Assembly (NCBI RefSeq): GCF_004793475.1
Contig: NZ_SRYZ01000009.1
Span: forward strand, 1 to 64,000
Origin: Bacteroides muris (ex Afrizal et al. 2022)
GTDB lineage: Bacteria > Bacteroidota > Bacteroidia > Bacteroidales > Bacteroidaceae
Direction: 5' to 3'
DNA: 64,000 nucleotides
Numbering within the stretch: the first letter of the stretch is position 1; each line of letters opens with the position of its first letter. Below are positions 38,809 through 48,358 of the stretch, in pieces. The position numbers and the translations under genes were made by a program. The notes under the pieces were generated by a model that worked only from the letters and a program-made list of their open reading frames with translations, was not told the DNA's origin and made no database searches.

Positions 38809-40536
38809 ATGTGTGGAATAGCAGGAATCTTCAACATACAGTCTCAAACTCCTGAGTTGAGAAACAAAGCGCTACGGATGGCGCAGAAAATCCGTCATCG
38901 CGGACCGGACTGGAGTGGTATCTACGTAGGCGGCTCCGCCATCCTCGCCCACGAACGCCTCTCCATTGTCGACCCGGAATCCGGTGGACAACCCTTATAT
39001 TCACCCGACCGCAAACAGGTGCTTGCCGTCAACGGCGAGATTTACAACCATCGCGACATCCGTGCCCGCTATGCCGGAAAATACGCCTTCCAGACCGGTT
39101 CCGACTGCGAAGTCATCCTTGCCCTTTACAAAGACAAAGGCATCCGCTTCCTCGAAGAGCTGAACGGCATCTTCGCCTTCGCCCTCTATGATGAAGAAAC
39201 GGACGATTACCTCATCGCCCGCGACCCCATCGGCGTAATCCCCCTTTATATAGGACGCGACAAGGATGGACACATCTACTTCGGCAGTGAGCTGAAAGCC
39301 CTTGAGGGTTTCTGCGACGAGTACGAGCCTTTCCTTCCCGGCCACTACTATCGTGGGTGCGAAGGCAAGATGCACCGCTGGTACACCCGCGACTGGATGG
39401 ACTATACCTCTGTGAAGGACAACTATACCCCTGCCGCCGAACGCAACGCCGCGCCGGCTTCGATAGGCCGGACAGCCTACGGCACACAAGTCACTGCCGT
39501 GCACGACGCCCTTGAAGCCGCCGTACAGCGCCAGTTGATGTCCGACGTCCCCTACGGTGTCCTGCTCAGTGGCGGACTCGATTCTTCCGTCATCTCTGCC
39601 ATCGCCAAGAAATATGCCGCCAAACGCATCGAGACAGACAACAAGGCAGATGCCTGGTGGCCGCAGCTCCATTCCTTCGCCGTCGGCTTGAAGGGTGCTC
39701 CCGACTTGATTAAAGCCCGCGAAGTGGCCCGTCATATCGGTACCGTGCATCACGAGATAAACTATACCGTTCAAGAAGGCCTCGATGCTGTCCGCGACGT
39801 CATCTATTTCATTGAGACTTACGACATAACCACTGTCCGCGCCTCCACCCCCATGTATCTGCTGGCACGTGTCATCAAAAGCATGGGCATCAAGATGGTA
39901 CTCAGCGGCGAAGGTGCGGACGAGGTGTTCGGCGGTTATCTTTACTTCCACAAGGCGCCCACACCGCAAGCCTTTCACGAAGAAACCGTGCGCAAGCTCT
40001 CCAAACTGCATCTGTACGACTGCCTCCGTGCCAACAAAAGCCTTGCAGCCTGGGGAGTGGAAGGACGTGTCCCCTTCCTCGACAAAGAATTCCTGGATAT
40101 TGCCATGCGCATCAATCCGGCAGTCAAGATGTGCCCCGGCAAGGAGATAGAAAAGAAAGTAGTCCGCGAAGCCTTTGCCGACATGCTCCCACAGAGCGTT
40201 GCCTGGCGGCAGAAAGAACAGTTCTCCGACGGTGTGGGCTACAGTTGGATTGATACGCTGAAAGCCGTCACTGCCGCTGCCGTCAGCGACGAACAGATGG
40301 TACATGCAGCCGAACGTTTCCCGATACATACCCCGCAAAACAAGGAGGAGTATTACTACCGCACCATCTTCGAAGAGCATTTCCCCAGTGAAAGCGCAGC
40401 CCGGAGTGTTCCCAGCGTACCCAGTGTGGCATGCTCCACCGCCGAAGCGCTGGCATGGGACGCCTCTTTCCAAGGAAAGAACGACCCCAGCGGACGAGCA
40501 GTAGCGGGGGTACACGAAGAAGCATACAAGGATTAA
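38809..40536 (+). CDS. asnB: Asparagine synthase (glutamine-hydrolysing)
   Basis: A 575-residue class B enzyme. Cys2 (MCGIAGIF) is the glutaminase nucleophile, and RHRGPDWSG and NGEIYNH belong to the same domain. The synthetase domain carries the ATP pyrophosphatase loop LLSGGLDSSV near 252. It converts aspartate to asparagine with glutamine nitrogen. The segment PAAERNAAPASIGRTAYGTQ, joining the two domains, is longer than I expect for the family. The gene follows gltD by 41 bp of AT-rich repeat-like sequence (TTTTTAACCTTTAATTTTTA) and closes the cluster. Confidence 0.95.
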   Translation: MCGIAGIFNIQSQTPELRNKALRMAQKIRHRGPDWSGIYVGGSAILAHERLSIVDPESGGQPLYSPDRKQVLAVNGEIYNHRDIRARYAGKYAFQTGSDCEVILALYKDKGIRFLEELNGIFAFALYDEETDDYLIARDPIGVIPLYIGRDKDGHIYFGSELKALEGFCDEYEPFLPGHYYRGCEGKMHRWYTRDWMDYTSVKDNYTPAAERNAAPASIGRTAYGTQVTAVHDALEAAVQRQLMSDVPYGVLLSGGLDSSVISAIAKKYAAKRIETDNKADAWWPQLHSFAVGLKGAPDLIKAREVARHIGTVHHEINYTVQEGLDAVRDVIYFIETYDITTVRASTPMYLLARVIKSMGIKMVLSGEGADEVFGGYLYFHKAPTPQAFHEETVRKLSKLHLYDCLRANKSLAAWGVEGRVPFLDKEFLDIAMRINPAVKMCPGKEIEKKVVREAFADMLPQSVAWRQKEQFSDGVGYSWIDTLKAVTAAAVSDEQMVHAAERFPIHTPQNKEEYYYRTIFEEHFPSESAARSVPSVPSVACSTAEALAWDASFQGKNDPSGRAVAGVHEEAYKD

Positions 40537-40539
40537 AAA

Positions 40540-40590
40540 AAGAGCTGCCGACAGATTTCCTGCCAGCAGCTCTTCTCATTTTTTATTTAT
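40540..40590. terminator. Terminator between converging asnB and smalltalk genes
   Basis: AAGAGCTGC (40540-40548) pairs with GCAGCTCTT (40566-40574), and a T-rich tract follows (CATTTTTTATTT). An A-run precedes it, so it may work in both directions. Confidence 0.75.
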
Positions 40591-40604
40591 CAAATCCTAT
40601 CGGA

Positions 40605-40697
40605 CTAAAATATCATTGTCTGTCTGCCAATCACACCTGCCACAGCACTCGCTACGGCAATAATAAGTTTCAAAATCACATTCCACGTTTTCTTCAT
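40605..40697 (-). CDS. Smalltalk protein (30-residue peptide)
   Basis: An open frame of 30 codons: MKKTWNVILKLIIAVASA followed by VAGVIGRQTMIF. It has a positive start and one hydrophobic helix. It matches, as I recall it, the 'smalltalk' family of Bacteroidales micro-proteins found just downstream of HU-like DNA-binding proteins, and here too it lies 40 bp after such a gene on the same strand. Function unknown; a small membrane or phage-like peptide is possible. Another frame from 40711 encodes a Cys-rich peptide of similar length, judged less likely. Confidence 0.65.
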   Translation of the reverse strand: MKKTWNVILKLIIAVASAVAGVIGRQTMIF

Positions 40698-40737
40698 AAA
40701 GATTATCCATTATCCAATTAATAATTCATAGCTACCG

Positions 40738-41241
40738 TTATCCCAGTGGATTCTCACCTTGGTCTCCATCCGAATCCGAGCCTCCTCCTTCCGAACCGGA
40801 GCCGCCATCTGTAGAAGTCTTCCCCTTAAGATAATCATCCAAACTCACCAAATCCAGCCTTTCTCCAGCACGGGTGGCAGACTTCGATATCTTCAGTTCC
40901 CTATTCGCCTGAAAACAGATACGGACGCTCTCCACACTCTTGGCTGTCACGTCATCAGCCTTTTCCTCACCTTTCGATTTGGCTGCCAGTATAAAGACAC
41001 CCAGCCCGGCTATATTAACCGTCTTTCCTTCCAGCAGCTGCTCTTTCAGCTTTTCCACAAAGTTCTGCATCGTACTCTTAATGTCACCGATAGACAGAGA
41101 AGAGCGGTCCTGCATCTTCTGTGCAATAAATGCCAAATCCACGCTTTGCCCCAATGTCACCAACTGCGGATAATACTTCTTGGGAGAGTTTTCAACCCTA
41201 GGGTCCGACGGTCTCTCCACCGTCCTGAAAATTACACTCAT
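40738..41241 (-). CDS. HU-like DNA-binding protein with acidic/Ser-Gly tail
   Basis: A 167-residue variant of the HU/IHF family typical of Bacteroidales. Residues about 1-125 show the HU fold pattern: YYPQLVTLGQSVDLAFIAQK, then MQNFVEKLKEQLLEGKTVNI and GLGVFILAAKSKGE. The C-terminus is a low-complexity SGSEGGGSDSDGDQG tail of opposite character. It binds DNA or nucleoid targets. Capsule loci and mobile elements often carry this family with the smalltalk peptide beside it. Residue-level DNA contacts cannot be assigned. Confidence 0.82.
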   Translation of the reverse strand: MSVIFRTVERPSDPRVENSPKKYYPQLVTLGQSVDLAFIAQKMQDRSSLSIGDIKSTMQNFVEKLKEQLLEGKTVNIAGLGVFILAAKSKGEEKADDVTAKSVESVRICFQANRELKISKSATRAGERLDLVSLDDYLKGKTSTDGGSGSEGGGSDSDGDQGENPLG

Positions 41242-41451
41242 ACTTTTTTTCTTTAGAGATTTAAATTCGTTTTCCTATTCACACGTTTCGTTGATCAACG
41301 ATGCAAAGGTGAGGATTAAAAACTATGTAGCCAAAGAAAAAAGACGCTTGGGAGCAGTTTTTCTGAGAAAAGTGATAAAGTATTAGTTATAAGACAATTG
41401 ATATAAAACAAAGAATCTCTTCATGAAACAGATATAAATAAGATACCTTAT

Positions 41452-42795
41452 TTAATCACGTTTAAAAATATCCCTCGTATAGACTTTGTCAGCCACATCA
41501 TCCAAACATGCGTCATAGCGGTTGGCAATAATGGCCTGCGAGATACGTTTAAATTCCTCCAAGTCATTCACGATAAGCGAGCCGAAGAAAGTACTGCCAT
41601 CTTCCAATGTAGGTTCATAAATCACCAGCTTGGCACCTTTAGCCTTGATACGTTTCATCACCCCTTGAATGGAACTCTGGCGGAAATTATCCGAGTTTGA
41701 CTTCATGGTCAACCGGAATACACCAATGGTCACCTCCTTTTCTTTCTCCGCATCATATACACTATTACTTCCGTATGCACCGGCAATGTGCAGCACCCTA
41801 TCGGCTATAAAGTCCTTACGCGTACGGTTACTCTCCACAATTGCCGACATCATATTCTGAGGCACATCGTTATAGTTGGCAAGCAACTGTTTGGTATCCT
41901 TGGGAAGACAATACCCACCATAACCGAAAGAGGGATTATTATAATGTGTACCGATACGGGGATCCAGACCTACACCATTGATTATGGCTTGCGCATCCAG
42001 CCCCTTCATCTCGGCATACGTATCCAGTTCATTAAAATACGACACACGCAGTGCCAGATAAGTGTTGGCAAAGAGCTTCACCGCCTCTGCTTCTTTCATG
42101 CCCATGAAGAGCGTGTCGATGTTCTCTTTCAATGCACCCTCATGCAACAGCCGGGCAAATATACGTGCAAGTTCTTCTGCTTCAGGATTTCCAATGGCAC
42201 GAACTGCCGCATTCTCTTCCGCTGACACCCGCCCTTCCAAATCAATCATCTTCGGATAACCAACGATAATACGCGAAGGATACAAGTTATCATAAAGTGC
42301 TTTGCTCTCCCTTAGAAATTCCGGAGAAAAAAGCAGGTTAAATTTCTTTCCTTTCAATTCCGGCTTATACCGGAACATTGGGGCATACTTCACGTAAAGC
42401 GAACGGCAATACCCTACGGGAATGGTTGATTTAATCACCATCGCGGCATCTGGATTCACCTCAAGGACAAGATCTATCACATCTTCTATATGGTGTGTAT
42501 CGAAGAAGTTTTTCTGAGGATCATAATTGGTAGGTGCCGCTATCACTACAAAGTCGGCCTCCTTGTAGGCAGACCTGCCATCCAGCGTAGCTGTCAGATT
42601 GAGTTCCTTTTCCGAAAGGTACTTCTCGATATATTCATCTTGAATAGGCGACTTCTTATTATTAATCAGTTCCACTTTTTCAGGTACCACATCCACGGCA
42701 GTCACCTTATGATGTTGTGCCAGCAGTGTCGCAATAGACAGTCCTACATATCCGGTACCGGCTACGGCTATTCGCAGTTTCTCAAAATCTTTCAT
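41452..42795 (-). CDS. ugd: UDP-glucose 6-dehydrogenase
   Basis: A 447-residue nucleotide-sugar dehydrogenase. NAD binding is at [18 protein letters not shown]. The catalytic cysteine lies in [11 protein letters not shown] near residue 290, with the conserved [13 protein letters not shown] substrate loop. It oxidises UDP-glucose to UDP-glucuronic acid with two NAD+. With the next gene it supplies uronic acids to the capsule. It is the last gene of the capsule operon, 37 bp after the epimerase gene. Confidence 0.93.
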   Translation of the reverse strand: MKDFEKLRIAVAGTGYVGLSIATLLAQHHKVTAVDVVPEKVELINNKKSPIQDEYIEKYLSEKELNLTATLDGRSAYKEADFVVIAAPTNYDPQKNFFDTHHIEDVIDLVLEVNPDAAMVIKSTIPVGYCRSLYVKYAPMFRYKPELKGKKFNLLFSPEFLRESKALYDNLYPSRIIVGYPKMIDLEGRVSAEENAAVRAIGNPEAEELARIFARLLHEGALKENIDTLFMGMKEAEAVKLFANTYLALRVSYFNELDTYAEMKGLDAQAIINGVGLDPRIGTHYNNPSFGYGGYCLPKDTKQLLANYNDVPQNMMSAIVESNRTRKDFIADRVLHIAGAYGSNSVYDAEKEKEVTIGVFRLTMKSNSDNFRQSSIQGVMKRIKAKGAKLVIYEPTLEDGSTFFGSLIVNDLEEFKRISQAIIANRYDACLDDVADKVYTRDIFKRD

Positions 42796-42832
42796 GTCAA
42801 TTCAATTGGGTTATCATAAAATCAATAATGGA

Positions 42833-43879
42833 TTATTCCATATAAAAGTCCTTATACCATCCGGCAAACTTTCTGAGGCCTTCCCGAAGCGGAGTACTTG
42901 GTTTGAAACCGAAATCCCGTTCCAAAGCAGAGGTATCCGCATAAGTCACCGGCACATCACCCGGTTGCATCGGAACTAATTCCTTATGCGCCTCGAAGTC
43001 ATAGTCTGCAGGCAATACACCTGCCCTTATCAGTTCCTCCTGCAATATTCGGACAAAATCCAGAAGGTTTTCAGGATGATTATTGCCTATATTATAAACT
43101 TTATAAGGCGGTACAGGCAGACCGTCTTCACCCACCTTACGTTCAGGAGCTTTTGCCATCACACGCATCACGCCTTCTACGATGTCATCCACATACGTAA
43201 AGTCGCGCTTACAGCTCCCATAATTAAATATCTTAATCTTCTCACCTTTCAGCAACTTATCGGTAAAACCAAAGTAAGCCATATCCGGACGACCTGCGGG
43301 ACCATATACCGTAAAGAAGCGGAGGCCTGTGGACGGAATATCATAAAGTTTAGAGTAAGCATGCGCCATCAGTTCATTACTCTTCTTTGTAGCAGCATAG
43401 AGGCTCACCGGATTATCCACCTTGTCGTCAGTAGAGTAAGGCACCTTTTTATTCGAACCATACACGCTCGATGAAGAAGCGTAGACCAAATGTTTTACCC
43501 CCTCCCTGCCCTCATCATACGAATGGCGGCAAGCTTCCAATATATTATAAAAGCCTATCAGATTACTTTCAATATAAGCATCTGGGTTGGTAATACTATA
43601 GCGCACACCCGCCTGTGCTGCCAGATTCACAACGATTTGCGGCTGATATTCATCAAATATCTTATCGACAAGTGATTTATCGGCAATACTTCCCTTGATA
43701 AAAACAAACCGTTCTCTAAACCCGGTCAATTGCTCCAACCGCCATCGCTTGATATTCACATCATAATAAGCATTCAGATTGTCCAAACCCACTACAAGGG
43801 TATCGGACAGTTCCTCCAATAGGCGCATACAAAGATTACTACCGATAAAACCGGCAGCTCCAGTTACTAACACGTTCAT
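42833..43879 (-). CDS. NAD-dependent epimerase, UDP-glucuronate 4-epimerase type
   Basis: A 349-residue SDR enzyme of the CapI/WbpP group. The start at 43879 gives MNVLVTGAAGFIGSNLCMRL, with the Rossmann motif GxxGxxG at the very N-terminus; upstream in-frame residues have no family likeness. The catalytic YxxxK lies in SLYAATKKSNE, and YASSSSVYGSNKKVP and VYGPAGRPDMA are typical of UDP-glucuronate 4-epimerases. With Ugd it gives UDP-galacturonic acid. UDP-glucose or UDP-GlcNAc epimerase activity is less likely but possible. Confidence 0.85.
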   Translation of the reverse strand: MNVLVTGAAGFIGSNLCMRLLEELSDTLVVGLDNLNAYYDVNIKRWRLEQLTGFRERFVFIKGSIADKSLVDKIFDEYQPQIVVNLAAQAGVRYSITNPDAYIESNLIGFYNILEACRHSYDEGREGVKHLVYASSSSVYGSNKKVPYSTDDKVDNPVSLYAATKKSNELMAHAYSKLYDIPSTGLRFFTVYGPAGRPDMAYFGFTDKLLKGEKIKIFNYGSCKRDFTYVDDIVEGVMRVMAKAPERKVGEDGLPVPPYKVYNIGNNHPENLLDFVRILQEELIRAGVLPADYDFEAHKELVPMQPGDVPVTYADTSALERDFGFKPSTPLREGLRKFAGWYKDFYME

Positions 43880-44033
43880 GTTTATGATTGATGGATTAAT
43901 GTGCTTCGCGCAATTACAGATAGAGAATAAAAAAAGAAATACACGCGAAAATAAGTACATAAAAAGAAAGGTTACTTATGCCATAGACAGTAAGGCACAA
44001 ATAACCATTTCATTATCCTAATAAGATACCTAA

Positions 44034-44621
44034 TCAACGGCCAATACTCCATATTGTCAGAAATATAATCTTGAAATATTCCATTACCGAACGATGTTCA
44101 ATATACTTCATATTATAGTGTATCTTGTCCGGCATTATCTGTTCCACATACACTTTATCCGCATCTTCTGCCTGTCCCAATATTGTATTTTCATCCACGT
44201 ATTCTATAGATGCATAATCAGTAATTCCCGGACGCACGGACAAGACTTTTCTTTGTTCATCCGTATAGAGGTCAACATACTTCCGAACTTCAGGACGAGG
44301 TCCAACCAAGCTCATATCTCCTTTCAAGACATTGAACAACTGAGGTAGTTCATCCAATTTATATTTGCGGATAAAATAACCTATGCGAGTGATTCGCGGA
44401 TCACGTCCACCTACCGTTATCAATCCCTGTCTGTCAGAACCAATACGCATCGAACGGAACTTATAGACATAGAAATCCTTGCCGTTACGCCCTACGCGCA
44501 GCTGTTTATAAAAGCCACCACCTTTGCTTTCAAGACGAATGGCAATATACAAAAACAAAAAGACAGGAAACAGGAAGAGGATTCCTAAAAAAGAGAAAAG
44601 AATATCAAAGAAGCGAATCAT
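44034..44621 (-). CDS. PglC-type initiating sugar-phosphate transferase
   Basis: A 195-residue monotopic phosphoglycosyl transferase. An N-terminal membrane segment (FDILFSFLGILFLFPVFLFL) is followed by the catalytic core (YKQLRVGRNGKDFYVYKFRSM), DELPQLFNVLKGDMSLVGPRP and SVRPGITDYAS. It transfers a sugar phosphate from a UDP-sugar to undecaprenyl phosphate and starts the repeat unit. The frame opens at TTG; the ATG at 44621 is preferred and overlaps the DegT gene by 17 bp. The small size and the aminotransferase next door suggest an amino sugar as first residue. Confidence 0.9.
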   Translation of the reverse strand: MIRFFDILFSFLGILFLFPVFLFLYIAIRLESKGGGFYKQLRVGRNGKDFYVYKFRSMRIGSDRQGLITVGGRDPRITRIGYFIRKYKLDELPQLFNVLKGDMSLVGPRPEVRKYVDLYTDEQRKVLSVRPGITDYASIEYVDENTILGQAEDADKVYVEQIMPDKIHYNMKYIEHRSVMEYFKIIFLTIWSIGR

Positions 44622-45834
44622 TATTGACAACTTTACAATATGCCTTCTTTACGACTTTTATAATAAACTGAAGTTGTTCCTCATTCAATTGCGGATAAAT
44701 AGGCAGGGAAATTTCGCCTTTAAAGTTCTCGTATGCCTGCGGATAATCCTTGATATCATAACCCAATGAATGAAAAAAGGAAAGCATCGGCATCGGAATA
44801 AAATGGACATTTACGGCGACTTCACTTTTGGCTATTTCATCAATCATGCGGTCACGTTGTTCTTCAGTAAATCCCTTGATACGTAACGCATAGATGTGAT
44901 ATGAACTCTCTTTTTCCCTATCCACAGAAGGAGGAAGAAGTGCCCAGTCACAATCAGCAAACCCTTCCGAATAGATATTGAACACCCTTTTACGTTCTTT
45001 CAACAATTCGGGATATTCGCGGATCTGTGCCAAACCAATAGCCGCATTAACATCCGCCATATTAATTTTCATTCCCAAACCGACTATATCATAACGCCAA
45101 CCGCCAGCCTTCGATTTGGAGAAAGCGTCTTTAGTCTGGCAATTCAGGCTCATCATGCGGAGTTCTTTATAAAGTTCCGCGTTATCAAACGGTTCGGGCA
45201 AGTTCAGACAGATAGCCCCACCCTCTGCTGTTGTTACATTCTTAACAGCATGAAGAGAGAAAATCGCAATATCAGTTTCACATCCTGTACGTTGATTTCT
45301 AGTATAATAAGCGCCCAAAGAATGTGCCGCATCATTCATGACAAGGATACGCCCTAATTTCTCCTGAACGGGAGAAGAGGCTTGAAACAAATCATGTATT
45401 TCCGGTTCGTTGACCAGCTGCATAATACGGTCATAATCGCAAGGGAAGCCTGCTATGTCTACCGGAATAATGGCTTTAGTTTTCGGTGTAACAGCATTGC
45501 AGATAGCTTCTACAGAGATATTAAAATCTGTTCCGGAATCTACCATAACAGGCTTTGCACCTGCATGAAGCACAGCCAATGCTGTAGCACTATAGGTATA
45601 TGCCGGCACTATCACTTCGTCACCTGCCTTCACTCCTAACCAGCGGAGCATCATAATGGCACCCGAAGTCCAAGAGTTTACACAAAGCACTTCTTTAGCA
45701 CCGGAAAACACTTTGATTTCTTCTTCCAATGCTTTCACTTTAGGACCGGAAGTAATCCAGCCTGAACGTAACGAATCAACGACTTCGTTGATTACTGCCT
45801 TGTCAATATAAGGGGGCGAAAATGGAATTTTCAT
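44605..45834 (-). CDS. DegT/DnrJ/EryC1 family aminotransferase
   Basis: A 409-residue PLP enzyme that aminates a nucleotide keto-sugar. Lys198 in FSLHAVKNVTTAEGGA forms the Schiff base; NDAAHSLGA holds the Asp that binds the pyridine nitrogen; VIVPAYTYSATA is the usual substrate segment. The start MKIPFSPPYIDKAVINEVVD is the family N-terminus. It is translationally coupled to the PglC-type transferase gene, and together they look like a PglE/PglC pair that starts the glycan on an amino sugar. No dehydratase gene is seen in this window. Confidence 0.92.
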   Translation of the reverse strand: MKIPFSPPYIDKAVINEVVDSLRSGWITSGPKVKALEEEIKVFSGAKEVLCVNSWTSGAIMMLRWLGVKAGDEVIVPAYTYSATALAVLHAGAKPVMVDSGTDFNISVEAICNAVTPKTKAIIPVDIAGFPCDYDRIMQLVNEPEIHDLFQASSPVQEKLGRILVMNDAAHSLGAYYTRNQRTGCETDIAIFSLHAVKNVTTAEGGAICLNLPEPFDNAELYKELRMMSLNCQTKDAFSKSKAGGWRYDIVGLGMKINMADVNAAIGLAQIREYPELLKERKRVFNIYSEGFADCDWALLPPSVDREKESSYHIYALRIKGFTEEQRDRMIDEIAKSEVAVNVHFIPMPMLSFFHSLGYDIKDYPQAYENFKGEISLPIYPQLNEEQLQFIIKVVKKAYCKVVNNDSLL

Positions 45835-45849
45835 AATTTATATATTAAA

Positions 45850-46179
45850 CTATTTTAAATGAATCAAATATGTAAGGCCACAAGAAAAATGTTTTCCTTC
45901 CTGCATCATAGCTTGCACAGAAAAATAACGAAAAAAAAGATAATTCGCACCAACTAAAATGTCATGTGAATCATGTTCTACAATTTTTACAATTAATTTC
46001 ATATTGGGCAATATAGAAGGGGAATAAGTTATTCCTCCGGCAATGCCATTCAGATGATAATCTTGGCGACGATTATAAAGATACGATACATGTATTCCAA
46101 ACTCTTCTTTATTCACTGGAATATGTTTGTAATATGTTTCTTTGATCAAAGAAACATATTCAACAAGTTGCATCCTCAC
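45850..46179 (-). pseudogene. C-terminal remnant of a YjbH-like exopolysaccharide protein
   Basis: A 109-residue frame with the C-terminal beta-barrel-like pattern of YjbH family proteins: FGIHVSYLYNRRQDYHLNGI, GGITYSPSILPNM and GKHFSCGLTYLIHL. It opens with GTG and an in-frame TGA precedes it; no signal peptide or N-terminal half is present. The family is usually at least 230 residues long, so this is a truncated remnant. It lies between the DegT gene and the GT2 gene. Alternatively it is a short functional protein, which I consider unlikely. Confidence 0.5.
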
Positions 46180-46395
46180 ATTGGCTCACGATACAATTGT
46201 TCACAAATGACGGACAACACACGACCGTATTTGCAACGCATATCAGTGAAGCCACATAATCTAAGAAAGATGAAGCTGTCCACCTTGACTTCCACTATTT
46301 TGTTGCACATACCTTTATGTCATTTATAAGAAAGACAAACTCATAGCTCCCAAATGCCTCATATAAATTCGAAGTATAATTCTTTCATTCGCAAC

Positions 46396-47211
46396 CTACT
46401 TTCTCGCTGTCTTATAAATCACATTCAACATGCATATCGGCATCATCTTAGCTCCTGCGTACGCTAACGCCCAAAAATCTGCCATTACACCATAGTGTAA
46501 CATTTTGTTCACCTTATGGCGAAGTGTGAAGATACCTTTAGCATGCTTCCAACCCCTTCTACGCTTAAAGAAGTTATCATCCAATCGAAACCTAAACAGA
46601 TATTCAGGTACATTAGCAAACACACAACCTGCCACAAATCCTTGCGCCCACATCATAGTATCTTCACCAAAGTAAGTGTCCAGCGAATACAATCCCGATT
46701 TCTCAATATACGAACGTCGAAAAATGACCGTAGGATGAATCATGCAGTCGCGCTTGCGGAACAGTTTTTTGCAGTCCTCATGACTCTCAGGCATCTGCTT
46801 GCGGTAGTACTCACCACCATCACCCATTATCTCCACAGCCCAAGTACCAAGACATTCTACCTTTGGATGCTCATCAAAGTACTGTATCTGTCTCTCAAAA
46901 CGATTCAGCTCGCTAATATCGTCAGCATCCATACGAGCGATGTACTCGTAACCAGCAGACATCACGATATTGAGCAAATCATTCAGTGATTGTGCCAATC
47001 CCTTATTTTCTGCACGCTTCTGAATCCTCATGCGCTCATCCTCCAAACCAGATAGATAACTATCTACCTCTTCGCGAATAGGGCCATCATATTGCACATA
47101 GAAGTCAAAATGTTTATACGTCTGATTGAGAATACTCTCAACCGAAAGTTTTACAAATTCAAATCTGTCGTTCTTATAAAGCGACATAATTACGGCTATT
47201 TTATGTAGCAT
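46396..47211 (-). CDS. Family 2 glycosyltransferase
   Basis: A 271-residue GT-A enzyme. KIAVIMSLYKNDRFEFVKLS is the nucleotide-binding start, and the metal-binding DXD-type motif is EYIARMDADDISELNRF. A conserved acidic residue in DTYFGEDTMMWAQGF is the likely catalytic base region. The ATG at 47211 is preferred over the TTG that opens the frame. It adds one sugar of the capsule repeat from a nucleotide donor on the cytoplasmic face. The roughly 180 bp between it and the YjbH remnant show no gene I recognise. Confidence 0.9.
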   Translation of the reverse strand: MLHKIAVIMSLYKNDRFEFVKLSVESILNQTYKHFDFYVQYDGPIREEVDSYLSGLEDERMRIQKRAENKGLAQSLNDLLNIVMSAGYEYIARMDADDISELNRFERQIQYFDEHPKVECLGTWAVEIMGDGGEYYRKQMPESHEDCKKLFRKRDCMIHPTVIFRRSYIEKSGLYSLDTYFGEDTMMWAQGFVAGCVFANVPEYLFRFRLDDNFFKRRRGWKHAKGIFTLRHKVNKMLHYGVMADFWALAYAGAKMMPICMLNVIYKTARK

Positions 47212-47220
47212 AGACAATTC

Positions 47221-48354
47221 TCACATGTTCATACAGCTATATGGCTTATAGTTTATTCTAAGGGCATCCATAAAGCTTTCTGCGGATTTAATAGGGCTGA
47301 ACTTTGCAAGCTGTTCTGGAATATTTTGGACGTATTCGAGATACTGCTCTTCCAAAGTCTTAAACCCGAAAGCTATTTCATCTATCTTGTATGGATTTAT
47401 TTTGACTCCAGCTCTGCCAACTACTTCAGGAAGGCTTGCCATATTTGAGGTCAATGCAGGTTTTCCATATCCAAAACCTTCAAGAGGAGGAATGCCAAAA
47501 CCTTCACAGAAAGAAAGTAATACTGTACCACTGCAATTCTTCAGCAACCAATTTACATCGTTACGCGAAAGATATCCGAGATAGAACACATTATCAAAGT
47601 TGCTAATGTAATGGCTCATTTCTTGACCATAGGAAGAAGACTTTCCTGCAATTATAAGTTGTATATCAGAACGAGTATTTGCATACTTGACAAAACCATC
47701 AACCATTCCTTTAATGTTCTTCCCTGGTTGTAAATCTCCTACGTAAAAAAAATACGGTTTATCCATGTCAATCTTTCTACCATTAACATCTTCGAGTTTG
47801 TCTGGTCTTTTGGGATCAGTTGTATTATTATCTATAAAATTATACGTAATAAATAACCTATCTTCAGGAACTTTCAGGTATTTACGAATCTCATTATAGC
47901 TAAATTCAGAAACAGTCAAAACGGTATCACACAGTTTGCAATAAAGTTTCGTCATCCAAGTTAAATAAGTTCTCTGAAGAAATCCGTATCTTTCTTTAGT
48001 TGTCAAATAATATACATCATGCAACGTGAATACTTTCTTACAACGAGCCAACAAAGGCATTGATGTACAGTAGCTATAAAGAACATCTAAAGGCTTTAAA
48101 TATAAATAGAACAAAGTTTGTTCAAACAATATTCGCCTTATGCCAAATCCCAAATTGGGGACATCCACGTATTCTACATTTAGAGAAGAAGGAACAGCAA
48201 GATATTCTATAGATATTTGTTTTTGCTTGTATATAATAAAGCTTACATCTATTAACTCATATTCTGCAATCTTTTTGAGAAGCATCTGAAAATAACGAAA
48301 AGGTCCTCCTCCACTTTGAGCAGGGAGAGCAATCATGTTTATTCCGATAATCAT
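47221..48354 (-). CDS. Family 4 glycosyltransferase
   Basis: A 377-residue GT-B enzyme. The C-terminal donor domain has YFFYVGDLQPGKNIKGMVDG and the EX7E-like signature FCEGFGIPPLEGFGYGKPAL. The N-terminal domain (MIIGINMIALPAQSGGGPFR) holds the acceptor. The retaining mechanism is the family norm; sugar and linkage cannot be predicted. It ends 4 bp after the acyltransferase gene begins downstream and is part of the capsule operon. Confidence 0.9.
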   Translation of the reverse strand: MIIGINMIALPAQSGGGPFRYFQMLLKKIAEYELIDVSFIIYKQKQISIEYLAVPSSLNVEYVDVPNLGFGIRRILFEQTLFYLYLKPLDVLYSYCTSMPLLARCKKVFTLHDVYYLTTKERYGFLQRTYLTWMTKLYCKLCDTVLTVSEFSYNEIRKYLKVPEDRLFITYNFIDNNTTDPKRPDKLEDVNGRKIDMDKPYFFYVGDLQPGKNIKGMVDGFVKYANTRSDIQLIIAGKSSSYGQEMSHYISNFDNVFYLGYLSRNDVNWLLKNCSGTVLLSFCEGFGIPPLEGFGYGKPALTSNMASLPEVVGRAGVKINPYKIDEIAFGFKTLEEQYLEYVQNIPEQLAKFSPIKSAESFMDALRINYKPYSCMNM

Positions 48355-48358
48355 ATTG

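Noticed and set aside
39001..40515. Open frame on - (504 codons) antisense to asnB
   Set aside because: No recognisable motifs; the + strand encodes an unmistakable asparagine synthetase.
40600..40711. Cys-rich 37-residue peptide frame overlapping the smalltalk gene
   Set aside because: The overlapping frame matches the smalltalk pattern (KK start, hydrophobic helix) and position; the Cys-rich frame matches nothing known to me.
46180..46395. Small gene between the YjbH remnant and the GT2 gene
   Set aside because: A minus-strand frame of about 45 codons exists but has no recognisable family, start site or ribosome site.
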